Assembly (NCBI GenBank): GCA_028282925.1
Contig: JANQGV010000101.1
Span: forward strand, 1 to 47,903
Source of the DNA: Thermodesulfobacteriota bacterium
GTDB lineage: Bacteria; Desulfobacterota; WTBG01; CAIYCZ01; CAIRTM01
DNA length: 47,903 nt
Direction of reading: 5' to 3'
Shown here: positions 1 to 8,496 of the stretch, piece by piece
Numbering within the stretch: position 1 is the stretch's first letter
Layout: every line of letters begins with the position of its first letter
Translations under genes and position numbers: made by a program
The notes under the pieces: model-generated
Database searches by the model: none
What the model was told of the DNA's origin: nothing
What the model saw: the letters and a program-made list of their open reading frames with translations, nothing else

Positions 1-260
1 TGCAACGCAGCCGAGTGCAGCGATTTCAGGAGGAGATAAGGGTCGACATGTTTGAGCCCCGCTTTTCAGGGGCGAGTTTGTTGACCCGCCGACTGAAATT
101 GTGCCGCGAGGGTATCCCGCCTTGGTGGGACAAGTTGCAGGGCGCCTTTTCTTTTGCCTACTTTTCTTTGGAGCGAGCAAAGAAAAGTAGGAGAAGACGC
201 GTAGCGTCTTATGGAATTCTATATCTCCCCGGAACCATAGAATATTTCCAAGAATGCTAG
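1..260. repeat. Dispersed hairpin repeat (non-coding)
   Basis: The block carries a perfect 14-bp inverted repeat, CCTACTTTTCTTTG and its complement, near positions 155-190 around a loop of about 7 bases, with weaker pairing outside it. The translated pattern FAYFSLERAKKS is a familiar by-product of a repeat scattered through many proteobacterial genomes, so the 81-codon open frame here is probably not a gene. The rest, up to the FmdB gene at 340, shows only AT-rich sequence and a ribosome binding site. The left edge is cut by the window, so the full repeat unit cannot be defined. Confidence 0.55.
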
Positions 261-339
261 AGTCAATGAGTTTATTATTAAACAACTTATTATCGTCAAA
301 TACGGGGCTCAAAAAAAACGACTAACAGGAGTCATTCTC

Positions 340-822
340 GTGCCGATTTATGAATTTTACTGCGAAAAGTGCAATACCATATTCAACTTCTTTTCAAAAA
401 CCGTCAATGTATCCAAAAAACCGAAATGTCCCCGCTGCAAAGGGAGGCTCGAGCGCCGCATGTCGGTTTTTTCCTGTATCGGCAAAGCAAAAGAGGCTGA
501 TGGTCCCGGCGATCTCCCGATTGATGAGAGCACCCTTGAAAACGCCATGGGCAAACTGGCAACTGAGGCCGAAAACATCAACGAGGAGGACCCTCGCCAG
601 GCTGCCGACCTGATGCGTAAATTCACTGAAATGACCGGCATGAAACTGGGCGACGGCATGCAGGAAGCCCTGGACCGCATGGAAGCCGGCGAAGACCCTG
701 AAAAAATCGAAGCTGAGATGGGGGATATCCTGGAAAACGAGGACCCCTTTGCCCTGGAATCCAAAAAAGGCAAAACCAAAAAGCAGGACCCCTTCCGGGA
801 TGAAACCCTGTATGAAATGTAA
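340..822 (+). CDS. FmdB family zinc-ribbon protein
   Basis: The product has 160 residues and starts at a GTG preceded by AGGAG about 8 bases upstream. The N-terminus MPIYEFYCEKC with a second CPRC pair near residue 30 forms the four-Cys zinc ribbon typical of FmdB/CxxC_CxxC_SSSS proteins. The family is named for a putative regulator of formamidase genes, but its function is not established. The acidic, methionine-rich C-terminal half (about residues 55-150) looks partly helical and has no recognised domain. It is longer than the common 70-110 residue members. The gene converges on nuoN and has no operon partner in view. Confidence 0.85.
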   Translation: MPIYEFYCEKCNTIFNFFSKTVNVSKKPKCPRCKGRLERRMSVFSCIGKAKEADGPGDLPIDESTLENAMGKLATEAENINEEDPRQAADLMRKFTEMTGMKLGDGMQEALDRMEAGEDPEKIEAEMGDILENEDPFALESKKGKTKKQDPFRDETLYEM

Positions 823-866
823 CGGTAAGAAGTTGTTGCCCCTTGTGGGAAATGAAACCCGCCGCC

Positions 867-2288
867 CTACAAGATCAATCCGATTACCTCTTTTGTCAGG
901 CTGATAAAATTCTGGGGTAGAATGCCCCCGATGATAATTGCGGCAATAATAACCAGGCCCAGCACAACAGCCTGGACAGGCAGCCGCACGCGGGGACCGG
1001 GTTCATCCACACTGCTGTAGGCGGCCCGTACCAGTCTCAGGTAGTAAAAAGCTGAAATACAGACATTACCCACCGCAAACAGCACCAGCCAGTAGTACTC
1101 TTTTTGCAGCGCCGCCGTGAAGATAAGGAACTTGCCGGTAAACCCGATTGTGGGCGGAATGCCGGACAGGCCCATGGCTCCCAGAGCCAGCGTGACCGCC
1201 AGCAGGGGCGACCGTTTATACAGGCCTTTTAAATCGGCAAAGCCGAGGTTCTCACCTTCCGGGGCCAGGTTATATATCACATAAAAGCAGGCGATGTTCA
1301 TCAACAGATAACCGTAAATATAGTAGACCGAGGCTGTCAGTCCCAACTGATTAAGCGCCAGAATGCCCACCATAATGTATCCGGCATGGGCGATGCTGGA
1401 ATAGGCCAGCAGGCGCTTGATATCGTCCTGCCCCAGGGCCGACAGATTCCCAAGGGTCATGGACAGTATCGCCATGACCGACAGGACCCAGCTGAGTTGC
1501 TGGGCATCGGCACCGCCAAGGGCGATAATCCTGATCAGCAGTGCCACCGCACCAACCTTCGGCAGCGTGGCGACAAAGCAGGTGGTTTCGTTCGAGGCCC
1601 CCACATACACATCCGGCATCCAGAAGTGCATGGGAAACAGGGCCAGCTTATAAAACAGGCCGCACAGCATCATTACCAGTCCAATCACAGCCAGCGGCTG
1701 CGTTGCAAGCAATCCGGGCAGCACCACTGCAAGCTCAGACAGGTAGGTGGTATGAGCCAACCCGAAGATATAGCTCATGCCGTACAGGCTGATACCGGTG
1801 GCCACGCCGCCGAACAAAATATATTTAATACTGGCTTCCAGCGGTTCGCGCAGGGCCTTCTGGGTTCTCAGCGGAATAAGCACATACAAGGCATAGGAAG
1901 CAATCTCCAGGCTGATCATGATGGTCAAAAGCTCAACTGCGCTGGTCATGATCATAAGGCCCAGGCAGCTCAACCCCAGGCACATATAATACTCGGGGCG
2001 AAAGGTGCTTTTGACCCCCTTGAGCCCGGCACCCAGCCACAGTATCAATAGCAGGCCAAGCGAGATCATGACCTTGAACGTCTGGGAGAACGCGTCAACC
2101 CGGTATACGCCATAAAAACCGCTCTCGGTAATGCCATAGGTCGCTCCCGAGGCAATCAGGGCCAGTCCTGCACACACCATGGCTGTTTTGCCGAGCAGAT
2201 CACGGCGCAGGCCTCCAAGCGAGGCGACAAAAAACACCAGCACCATGAATACAAGCGAAATTTCAGGTAATAGGGCAATATAATTCAT
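867..2288 (-). CDS. nuoN: NADH-quinone oxidoreductase subunit N
   Basis: A 473-residue membrane protein of about 14 helices, the usual length of NuoN, one of the antiporter-like proton channels in the membrane arm of complex I. The conserved helix-5 Glu lies in LEIASYALYVL, and LFPMHFWMPDVYVGAS with the following LPKVGAVALL gives the proton-antiporter signature with its Lys residues. It is the last gene of the nuo operon, 184 bp after nuoM, and that gap is largely filled by a 121-bp palindromic element. No clear Shine-Dalgarno precedes the ATG, so translation may depend on upstream coupling or local RNA structure. Confidence 0.95.
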   Translation of the reverse strand: MNYIALLPEISLVFMVLVFFVASLGGLRRDLLGKTAMVCAGLALIASGATYGITESGFYGVYRVDAFSQTFKVMISLGLLLILWLGAGLKGVKSTFRPEYYMCLGLSCLGLMIMTSAVELLTIMISLEIASYALYVLIPLRTQKALREPLEASIKYILFGGVATGISLYGMSYIFGLAHTTYLSELAVVLPGLLATQPLAVIGLVMMLCGLFYKLALFPMHFWMPDVYVGASNETTCFVATLPKVGAVALLIRIIALGGADAQQLSWVLSVMAILSMTLGNLSALGQDDIKRLLAYSSIAHAGYIMVGILALNQLGLTASVYYIYGYLLMNIACFYVIYNLAPEGENLGFADLKGLYKRSPLLAVTLALGAMGLSGIPPTIGFTGKFLIFTAALQKEYYWLVLFAVGNVCISAFYYLRLVRAAYSSVDEPGPRVRLPVQAVVLGLVIIAAIIIGGILPQNFISLTKEVIGLIL

Positions 2289-2351
2289 TTTCTGTATATT
2301 CGACCGCGTAAAAATTAAAAAAAAATCTGGCTCAAATCAATTCAAGGCCTA

Positions 2352-2472
2352 CAGGCTTAAAAAAAATGCTTAGATGCAAGGCGTGTGATATCGTGAGGCA
2401 TGAGGCGTACTTTTTCGTACGCCGCAGTAACGAACGATTCACACAACACCGCAGATGAGCGTCTTAAGCCTG
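2352..2472 (-). repeat. 121-bp palindromic element, copy 1 (nuoM/nuoN gap)
   Basis: The element starts with CAGGCTTAA and ends with the complement TTAAGCCTG, the last base abutting the nuoM stop codon. Its core, from GATGCAAGGCGTGTGATATC through GGCGTAC-TTTTTC-GTACGCC to CGAACGATTCACACAAC, is nearly identical to the copy at 7539-7659, which is also 121 bp. The arms can pair into one long imperfect hairpin with a central short stem. It behaves like a REP/BIME-type or MITE-like element. In the nuo transcript it would form a strong structure between nuoM and nuoN, which could affect mRNA stability or relative expression. Confidence 0.8.
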
Positions 2473-3978
2473 CTACCCGCCTACTTGACGAAGTAGATGC
2501 ATGATACTACTGTCCATAACCTCAATCAGCGGACCCGGGTTCAACCCGATCCAGAACACAAAAATCGTCAGCACCACCAGCATACATCCTTCCCGCCAGG
2601 TTATATCACTGAGTGCCGGCTTATCGCAGTGTACAGGGTGAACACTGTGCCCGTCGGAGTCGGCCCAGATCATTTTCTGAAGCATCCGCAGCATATACGC
2701 AGCCGACAAAACCGCTCCCGGTATCAGCAACACTCCCACAAGGGTATTCCGCGTAAAAGCAGCTATGATGATAAAAAATTCACCCACAAACCCGTTTGTC
2801 CCGGGGAACCCCAGTGCGGACAAAGCGAAAATAGACATAAATGCTATATACAGCGGCATCACCATACCCAATGCCGAGTTGACCCGCAGGTCGCGGCTGC
2901 CGGTACGCTCGTAAATAATACCGATACAGATAAACAGGGCGCCGGTTGTAATACCGTGATTGATCATCTCAAGCAAGGCCCCGCGCAGTCCCTGCTCGTT
3001 GCAGAGAAAAATTCCCAGAGATACAAAGCCCATATGGGCCACGCTGGAATAGGCGATAAGCCGCTTGATGTCCTGCTGCCCCAGGGCCAGATATCCGCCG
3101 ATAATAACTGCCGTCAGCGACAACCCCAGCAGCACCGGCATGCAGTACAGGGCCGCGTCCGGAGCCATGGGCAGACAAAACCGCAGGAATCCGTAACCAC
3201 CCATTTTCAGCAGCACGCTTGCCAGAATCACGCTGCCGGCGGTTGGTGCCTCTACGTGCGCGGCCGGAAGCCAGGTATGAAAAGGGTACATGGGTATCTT
3301 GATGGCAAAAGCAATGCAGCACCCGATAAAAATAAACATCTGGTTGATAAATGAAAACGGGTGATCCATCAACTGTGGAATAAAGAAGGTACCTGCCTGG
3401 ATATACAGCATGATCATGGCAACCAGCAGGAAAACGCTTCCCACAAGAGTATACAGAAAAAACTTGATGGATGCATAATCCTTGCCGGGTCCTCCCCACA
3501 CCGCGATGAGCAGATACATGGGAATCAGCATACCCTCCCAGAAAATATAAAACAGCACGGTATTCAGGCTGACAAAAACCCCGATCATGGACGACTCCAT
3601 CAAAAGCAGCACGAAGATGAACTCGGCCAGGCGTTCCCGGATGGCATTCCAGGAGCAGAGAATACACATGGGCATCAGGCAGGTGGTCAGCAGGAGCAGC
3701 AGCAGGCTGATGCCGTCGATACCCACCACATAATCAAGCTTGAGAGCCGGAATCCAGTGCCGCAGTTCCGCGAACTGATACTTGTAGGTTCCCCGGTCAA
3801 ACAGAAAATAGAGCGGCAGCGACAGCAGCATGGTTACAACGGTCACCGCCAGGCCCCATACCTTGAGCAACAGCTCCCTGCGTATAAACAGGCTGAAAAC
3901 AGCTCCGGCCAACGGCACCAGCAGCAGGATGCTGAGAATGGGAAAACCGGAACTGTTGAAAACAAGATACTTTTCCAT
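2473..3978 (-). CDS. nuoM: NADH-quinone oxidoreductase subunit M
   Basis: A 501-residue membrane protein of the NuoM family, the middle proton-translocating subunit of the complex I membrane arm. Visible signatures are the helix-5 Glu in FYIFWEGMLIPMYLL, the helix-7 Lys in AIKIPMYPFHTWLPAAH with VEAPTAGSVILA following, and LLKMGGYGFLRF. These are textbook NuoM motifs, and the length matches the family (about 490-510). It lies 41 bp downstream of the NuoL-like subunit. The stop codon directly abuts a 121-bp palindromic element that separates it from nuoN. Confidence 0.96.
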   Translation of the reverse strand: MEKYLVFNSSGFPILSILLLVPLAGAVFSLFIRRELLLKVWGLAVTVVTMLLSLPLYFLFDRGTYKYQFAELRHWIPALKLDYVVGIDGISLLLLLLTTCLMPMCILCSWNAIRERLAEFIFVLLLMESSMIGVFVSLNTVLFYIFWEGMLIPMYLLIAVWGGPGKDYASIKFFLYTLVGSVFLLVAMIMLYIQAGTFFIPQLMDHPFSFINQMFIFIGCCIAFAIKIPMYPFHTWLPAAHVEAPTAGSVILASVLLKMGGYGFLRFCLPMAPDAALYCMPVLLGLSLTAVIIGGYLALGQQDIKRLIAYSSVAHMGFVSLGIFLCNEQGLRGALLEMINHGITTGALFICIGIIYERTGSRDLRVNSALGMVMPLYIAFMSIFALSALGFPGTNGFVGEFFIIIAAFTRNTLVGVLLIPGAVLSAAYMLRMLQKMIWADSDGHSVHPVHCDKPALSDITWREGCMLVVLTIFVFWIGLNPGPLIEVMDSSIMHLLRQVGG

Positions 3979-4019
3979 TACGTATGTATTCTAAAGAATA
4001 TTCCTTTATCAAAATTTCT

Positions 4020-5783
4020 TTAAAACAGCACAAACGCGATCAGCAGCAGAAAGAGAAAAATAAAGGCAGCGCCGATATAGTGCTGAATTTTTCCGGTCTG
4101 GACTTTTCGAAGCTGTTCGCCCACAATCATCACATGGCGGGCCGATCCGTCGATAAAACGATCAATCCCGTTTTTGTCAAAGCTGCTCAGGACCCGGGCG
4201 GTTGCAACCGTTGAGCGCAGCCCAACGGTCTTATACACCTCACCGACTGCGTCGTTGATACGGCTGACCGGGTTGGCGGCCAGCCACAGAACCACGCGGC
4301 TGCCTTTCCGGTAGAACCAGTCGAGATCAAGATGCAGTACCGGCTTCGGCGCCAGTATTTTCCGCAACAGATAAAAGCCAAGCCCGGTACATGCCAGCAC
4401 CTGCAGGGTTTCCCACAGGTGATACACCGTATAGGGTTCGTACTGCACCGCAAACGGCAGCAAACGGTACAGATACTGCGGATAACACCCGATCAGGAAA
4501 CACATGCCGGCAGCTACCAGCATTGCCAGCTGCATATTCCAGGGCGGATCTTTCGCTTCAACACCGCTGTCTTTGCCGAACCAGATACAATAGGGAAGCT
4601 TGATACCCACAGACAGAAAGGTTCCCACCGATGCCAGCATCAGCATAAGAAAAATAATCAGATAATGGCTCTCTCCGGCGGCGGCAACCACCATGGACTT
4701 GCTGACGAATCCGCTGGTCAGGGGAAAGCCGGAAATCGAAACACCCCCGATCACCGTAAAAACCAGGGCCAGCGGCATACGACGCCACAGCCCGCCCAGC
4801 TCGGACAGTTTGGACCGGCCCGTCATTTCCAGCACAGCCCCGACCCCCATGAACAGCAGGGCCTTGTAAATAATATGGGCATAGGCATGAGCACAGGCAC
4901 CATTGACACCCATGGCCGTGCCGATTCCTATGCCGCACACCATGTAACCCACCTGGCTGACAATATGATAAGCCAGTATGCGGCGGGCGTCGTTTTCAAT
5001 CACCGCATATATAACACCATACAGGGCCATACAGGCCCCCAGCACGGTCAGGACCTCGCTGCCGGGAAAGGCCCGGGCCAGCACATATACGGCGGTTTTG
5101 GTGGTAAAGGCACACAGGAACACTGCTCCGCCCACCGTTGCTTCCGGATAGGCATCGGGCAGCCATGCATGCAGAGGCGGCACAGCTGCATTTAGCATAA
5201 ACCCGGCCATAATAAGATAATCAGGCAATCCCATAGCCGTTACCGGCACCTGTACAAACGACAGGTCCCGGGTCATCTGATATTTCAGAAAGATTCCGGC
5301 CAGCAGCACCAGCCCACCGAACGTATGCATCAGCAGGTAACGGAATCCCGCCCCGGAGGACCTGCGTGAGCGGCGAAACCATATCAAAAAAACAGAGGAC
5401 ACGGCCATGAGTTCCCAGAAGATAAAAAGCGAGACATAATCACCGCTCAGGGTCACGCCCAGAGCACCGGCCACATACAGATACGCCGCGCTATGCTCAA
5501 GAGGGTCGGACATGTGCAGGTTGTATAACGAGCCGATCAGGGCCATTACTACAAAAACATGCAAAAACAGGTAAGTCATCTGATCGACCCGGCCGAAGGT
5601 CAGCTCCATTCCTAAATACGAGCAGACACCGAATGTCTCAGGCAGACGCCCAAGCACATACCACGCAACAAGCGGGGTTGCCGCAAGGCTGATTTTCTGG
5701 AGACCCAGGCGTTTCAGCAGGGGCATCAGCAGCGCTGCCGTAATAAATATTGAGGCCGGGTGCATAAAAATGGTACTACTCAT
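4020..5783 (-). CDS. NuoL-like proton antiporter subunit (atypical)
   Basis: About 587 residues from the ATG at 5783, which has GAGGAG 9 bases upstream and overlaps the previous stop. An ATG at 5801 is possible but lies deeper in the preceding gene. The helix-5 Glu is present in LFIFWELMAVSS. The helix-7 region reads MLNAAVPPLHAWLPDAYPEA, with Asn where NuoL/M and most MrpD proteins have Lys (usual AKAAxxPLH). After the antiporter core comes a roughly 150-residue tail with amphipathic stretches ending in RKVQTGKIQHYIGAA plus a final membrane helix, as at the end of NuoL. It probably takes the distal NuoL position. An MrpD-type subunit is the alternative name. Confidence 0.85.
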   Translation of the reverse strand: MSSTIFMHPASIFITAALLMPLLKRLGLQKISLAATPLVAWYVLGRLPETFGVCSYLGMELTFGRVDQMTYLFLHVFVVMALIGSLYNLHMSDPLEHSAAYLYVAGALGVTLSGDYVSLFIFWELMAVSSVFLIWFRRSRRSSGAGFRYLLMHTFGGLVLLAGIFLKYQMTRDLSFVQVPVTAMGLPDYLIMAGFMLNAAVPPLHAWLPDAYPEATVGGAVFLCAFTTKTAVYVLARAFPGSEVLTVLGACMALYGVIYAVIENDARRILAYHIVSQVGYMVCGIGIGTAMGVNGACAHAYAHIIYKALLFMGVGAVLEMTGRSKLSELGGLWRRMPLALVFTVIGGVSISGFPLTSGFVSKSMVVAAAGESHYLIIFLMLMLASVGTFLSVGIKLPYCIWFGKDSGVEAKDPPWNMQLAMLVAAGMCFLIGCYPQYLYRLLPFAVQYEPYTVYHLWETLQVLACTGLGFYLLRKILAPKPVLHLDLDWFYRKGSRVVLWLAANPVSRINDAVGEVYKTVGLRSTVATARVLSSFDKNGIDRFIDGSARHVMIVGEQLRKVQTGKIQHYIGAAFIFLFLLLIAFVLF

Positions 5784-5985
5784 TATTATAGTACTCCTCA
5801 TCCCGCTTCAGCAGCGGGCTCAGCAGCCATTTGCCGAGCAACCCCAGAACCAGGCAGCCGACCAGCCCAAACAGCGACCAGAATACCGGTATTGTGTCAA
5901 TGGCAAAATGGGGCTCATGCCGCGGCACAAAAACGTCCAGCGCGGCCAAAATAATTACTCCTGCAAAAAAAACTTTTTTCAGCAT
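5776..5985 (-). CDS. Small two-helix membrane protein in nuo operon
   Basis: A 69-residue protein with two predicted membrane helices (about residues 5-22 and 33-55), separated by a short loop containing FVPRHEPHFAIDTIP and ending in a charged tail, KRDEEYYNNE. It lies between the two NuoL-like genes, 25 bp after the first, and its stop overlaps the start of the second by 8 bases, so translation is probably coupled. I recognise no family. Its place suggests an accessory or assembly subunit for one of the extra antiporter-like proteins, which is inference from gene order only. Confidence 0.75.
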   Translation of the reverse strand: MLKKVFFAGVIILAALDVFVPRHEPHFAIDTIPVFWSLFGLVGCLVLGLLGKWLLSPLLKRDEEYYNNE

Positions 5986-6010
5986 ACGAGAAAACCGCCT
6001 TGATACACAA

Positions 6011-7489
6011 TTACGACCCGACCTGCAGACGAATAATATTCATAAAAAAATCCGGGTACAGCCCCCACACCACCGACAGCACAGCCGTTACCAGCAGCGG
6101 CACAACCATCAACAGCATCAGGGGTTTTCGTTCCAGGCGCTTTGGCACAGCGTCCCCGGACGGGGTGCCGAAAAACGCCCGTACAAACACTTCGCCGAAA
6201 TAGACCGCGTTCAGCAGGCTGCTGAACAGAACAACGCACAGCAGCACCACGCTGCTGCGATCCAGCGTTCCCAGGGCCAGGTACCACTTGGTCACAAACC
6301 CGCTTACCGGCGGCACACCGATCATGCTGAGAGACGCCAGTCCGAACGCCGCCATGGTTACGGGCATACAATAGCCGAGTCCGCCCATATCGCGGATATC
6401 CTTTTTACCGGTTGCCGCCAGGATTGCCCCGGCACAGAAAAAGAGTGTAATCTTGGCAAAGGCATGGTTGGGAATATGGATAAGCCCCCCCACTAGGCCG
6501 TTGGGCGCCAGCAGGGCAACACCCAGGACGATATAGGAAAGCTGACTTACCGTGGAATAGGCCAGGCGGGCCTTCAAATCTGTTTTGGTCATGGCAATAA
6601 CCGAGGCGACAATAATGGTACATCCGGCAACATAGGCCGTAATGAGTCCCAGACCGTACTGGACAAGAAGTTCGGTGCCGAACACAGAAAGCATCACCCG
6701 GCATATTGAAAACACACCGACCTTTACCACCACCACGGCATGCAGCAATGCGCTTACCGGCGTCGGGGCCACCATGGCTGCCGGCAGCCAGCTGTGCAGG
6801 GGCATGATGGCGGCTTTTGCAAAACCCAGTAAACACAAAGCGTACGTGACACTGACCAGCACCCGGCTGCCCCCTGCAGGGAATATTCCCTTATGAATAT
6901 CGCTCACGGCAAAATCGAGGGTGCCGCATTGCACATAGATCAGGGCCATGGCCGGCAACAAACAGGCCTTGGAAGCAAACATCAGGTAGACAAGATACTT
7001 GCGAGCACCTGAATAGCCTGCCGCATCCTGGTGATGGGCTACAAGGGGGTAGGTAAAAATAGTGATTATCTCATAGAACAGGTACAGGGTGAAAAAATTG
7101 GCCGAACAGGCCGCCCCCAGGGCACTGCCCACCGCCACTGCATAGCACACGTAAAACCGCGTCTGGGCGTGTTCGTCAAGCGAGCGCATGTATCCGATAC
7201 AATACAACGAAGCGAGAACCCAGAGACCCGATGCCGTGCCCGCAAAAAGCAGTCCCAAACCGTCGAGGCTGAAGGCAACGGTTATTCCCGGGTACAGCGT
7301 AAAGAGCGTTCCCGCACAGGTGCCGCCCTGCATCACATGGGGAACCAGGCTCAGCACCGATCCAAAGGTCAGCACCGCTCCGGCAACAGGCACACAATCC
7401 CGCACAGACGGCCTGCTGCGCAGCAGCATTACCAGCACCGCTGCAACAAAGGGAACACAAATAGGTATCAACAACACACTGCTATTCAT
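6011..7489 (-). CDS. NuoL/MrpD-like proton antiporter subunit
   Basis: A 492-residue membrane protein of the proton-conducting antiporter family (NuoL/MrpD/HyfB type). The helix-5 Glu lies in LFYEIITIFTYPLV and the helix-7 Lys in FAKAAIMPLHSWLPAAMVAP, followed by TPVSALLHAVVVVKVGVF with a second conserved Lys. MTKTDLKARLAYSTVSQLSY and GVPPVSGFVTKWYLA are also typical. It lacks the long NuoL C-terminal extension, which makes it MrpD-like in size. It is separated from nuoK by a 176-bp gap holding a 121-bp palindromic element. Together with the downstream NuoL-like protein, NuoM and NuoN it gives four antiporter-type subunits instead of the usual three. Confidence 0.88.
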   Translation of the reverse strand: MNSSVLLIPICVPFVAAVLVMLLRSRPSVRDCVPVAGAVLTFGSVLSLVPHVMQGGTCAGTLFTLYPGITVAFSLDGLGLLFAGTASGLWVLASLYCIGYMRSLDEHAQTRFYVCYAVAVGSALGAACSANFFTLYLFYEIITIFTYPLVAHHQDAAGYSGARKYLVYLMFASKACLLPAMALIYVQCGTLDFAVSDIHKGIFPAGGSRVLVSVTYALCLLGFAKAAIMPLHSWLPAAMVAPTPVSALLHAVVVVKVGVFSICRVMLSVFGTELLVQYGLGLITAYVAGCTIIVASVIAMTKTDLKARLAYSTVSQLSYIVLGVALLAPNGLVGGLIHIPNHAFAKITLFFCAGAILAATGKKDIRDMGGLGYCMPVTMAAFGLASLSMIGVPPVSGFVTKWYLALGTLDRSSVVLLCVVLFSSLLNAVYFGEVFVRAFFGTPSGDAVPKRLERKPLMLLMVVPLLVTAVLSVVWGLYPDFFMNIIRLQVGS

Positions 7490-7538
7490 AAAAACAGATC
7501 AACTAAAAATGTTTTCACCTGATTAATTGCCGCATTCA

Positions 7539-7659
7539 GGCTGTTCGAAAATGTCCGGATGCAAGGCATGTGATATCGTGAGGAATGAGGCGTACTTTTT
7601 TGTACGTCGCAGTGACGAACGATTCACATAACGCCGCAGATGGCCGTTTTCCAACAGCC
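7539..7659 (-). repeat. 121-bp palindromic element, copy 2 (nuoK/antiporter gap)
   Basis: Second copy of the element seen at 2352-2472, of identical length. It begins GGCTGTTCGAAAATG and ends with the near-complement CCGTTTTCCAACAGCC. The terminal arms differ in sequence from copy 1, yet within each copy the two ends still pair, as expected when the stem rather than the sequence is conserved. The core again holds GGCGTAC-TTTTTT-GTACGTC and ATGTGATATCGTG opposite CGAACGATTCACAT. It separates nuoK from the first NuoL-like gene in the same operon. Confidence 0.8.
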
Positions 7660-7665
7660 GTTTTT

Positions 7666-7980
7666 TTACCTTTTAAGCGATGACAGCCTCGTCGGATCTA
7701 TTGTTCGAAATTTCTTATACACTGCCAGAATAAAGCTAACCCCGATAGCCGCTTCGGCCGCCGCAATCCCCATGATAATCAGGGTAATAACCTGCCCTAC
7801 GGCCGGATCGGGCGACAAAAACCGGTTAAAGGCCATGAAGTTCAAGCCGGCGCCGTTCAAAATCAACTCAGCCGATATGAGCATGCCGATAAAGGTTCGC
7901 TTCTGCACAATGCCGTATATACCGATAATCAAAAGAAATGCGGCAACGGTTAAATAAGCCATCAGGCTGTTGCTTGCCAT
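7666..7980 (-). CDS. nuoK: NADH-quinone oxidoreductase subunit K
   Basis: A 104-residue protein with three membrane helices, the standard NuoK size (about 100). LTVAAFLLIIGIYGI, LISAELILNGAGLNFMAF with the functionally important helix-2 Glu (SAELILN), and IAAAEAAIGVSFILAVYK with the helix-3 Glu match the family. NuoK couples quinone chemistry to proton movement near the membrane-arm junction. The start has an AGGAGG-like sequence overlapping the end of nuoJ, whose stop lies 3 bases upstream. The gene is followed directly by a 121-bp palindromic element. Confidence 0.95.
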   Translation of the reverse strand: MASNSLMAYLTVAAFLLIIGIYGIVQKRTFIGMLISAELILNGAGLNFMAFNRFLSPDPAVGQVITLIIMGIAAAEAAIGVSFILAVYKKFRTIDPTRLSSLKR

Positions 7981-7983
7981 TTG

Positions 7984-8496
7984 TTAGTCCTCCTGGCTGT
8001 TCACCACGATAATGGCGCCCACCACTGCTATGAGCAGCAGCACCGAAATCAATTCAAAGGCAAGGCAAAAATCGTACAGCAGGGCCTTGCCCACGCTCTT
8101 CAACGCAAAATCATTAATCCGCTCCGGGGCCGACGCCCATTCGGTCCTGCCGATGGCGATCCAGAGCATTGCAAACCCGGCCAGACAGGTCGGCACCGCC
8201 AGCAGCACGTTTTCACCCCGTATTTTTTCTTCAACCACCTGGCGCGGAGTATAGCCGACCATCACACCGAATACCAGCACGATCCCGATGGCACCCAGGT
8301 ATATCAAAATCTGCATCATGGAAAGAAAAATACTGCCGAGGTACAGGTACAATCCGGCCACTCCCAGAAACGTTACCGCCAGGCCCAGCACCGAATGCAT
8401 CAGCACCCGTGCTTTCACCGCCAGCAATCCACCGAAAAGGGTCAGCACCACCAATAGAAAAAAGAAAACCTCGGAAACATATTGATAGACGATCAT
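7984..8496 (-). CDS. nuoJ: NADH-quinone oxidoreductase subunit J
   Basis: A 170-residue membrane protein with five predicted helices, matching NuoJ length. Family signatures are VKARVLMHSVLGLAVTFLG, YLGSIFLSMMQILIYLGAIG (helix 3, with its pi-bulge region) and VLVFGVMVGY. NuoJ lies next to NuoK and NuoA in complex I and links the quinone site to the proton channels. The start overlaps the nuoI stop by 4 bases (ATGA), indicating coupled translation. Confidence 0.95.
   Translation of the reverse strand: MIVYQYVSEVFFFLLVVLTLFGGLLAVKARVLMHSVLGLAVTFLGVAGLYLYLGSIFLSMMQILIYLGAIGIVLVFGVMVGYTPRQVVEEKIRGENVLLAVPTCLAGFAMLWIAIGRTEWASAPERINDFALKSVGKALLYDFCLAFELISVLLLIAVVGAIIVVNSQED

Noticed and set aside
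15-260. 81-codon plus-strand ORF at the window start
   Set aside because: It is read from a hairpin repeat whose translation (FAYFSLERAKKS) is a common artefact, and it has no domain.
5784-5801. ATG at 5801 as the start of the second NuoL-like gene
   Set aside because: The ATG at 5783 has a better-placed GAGGAG and a short coupled overlap with the preceding gene.
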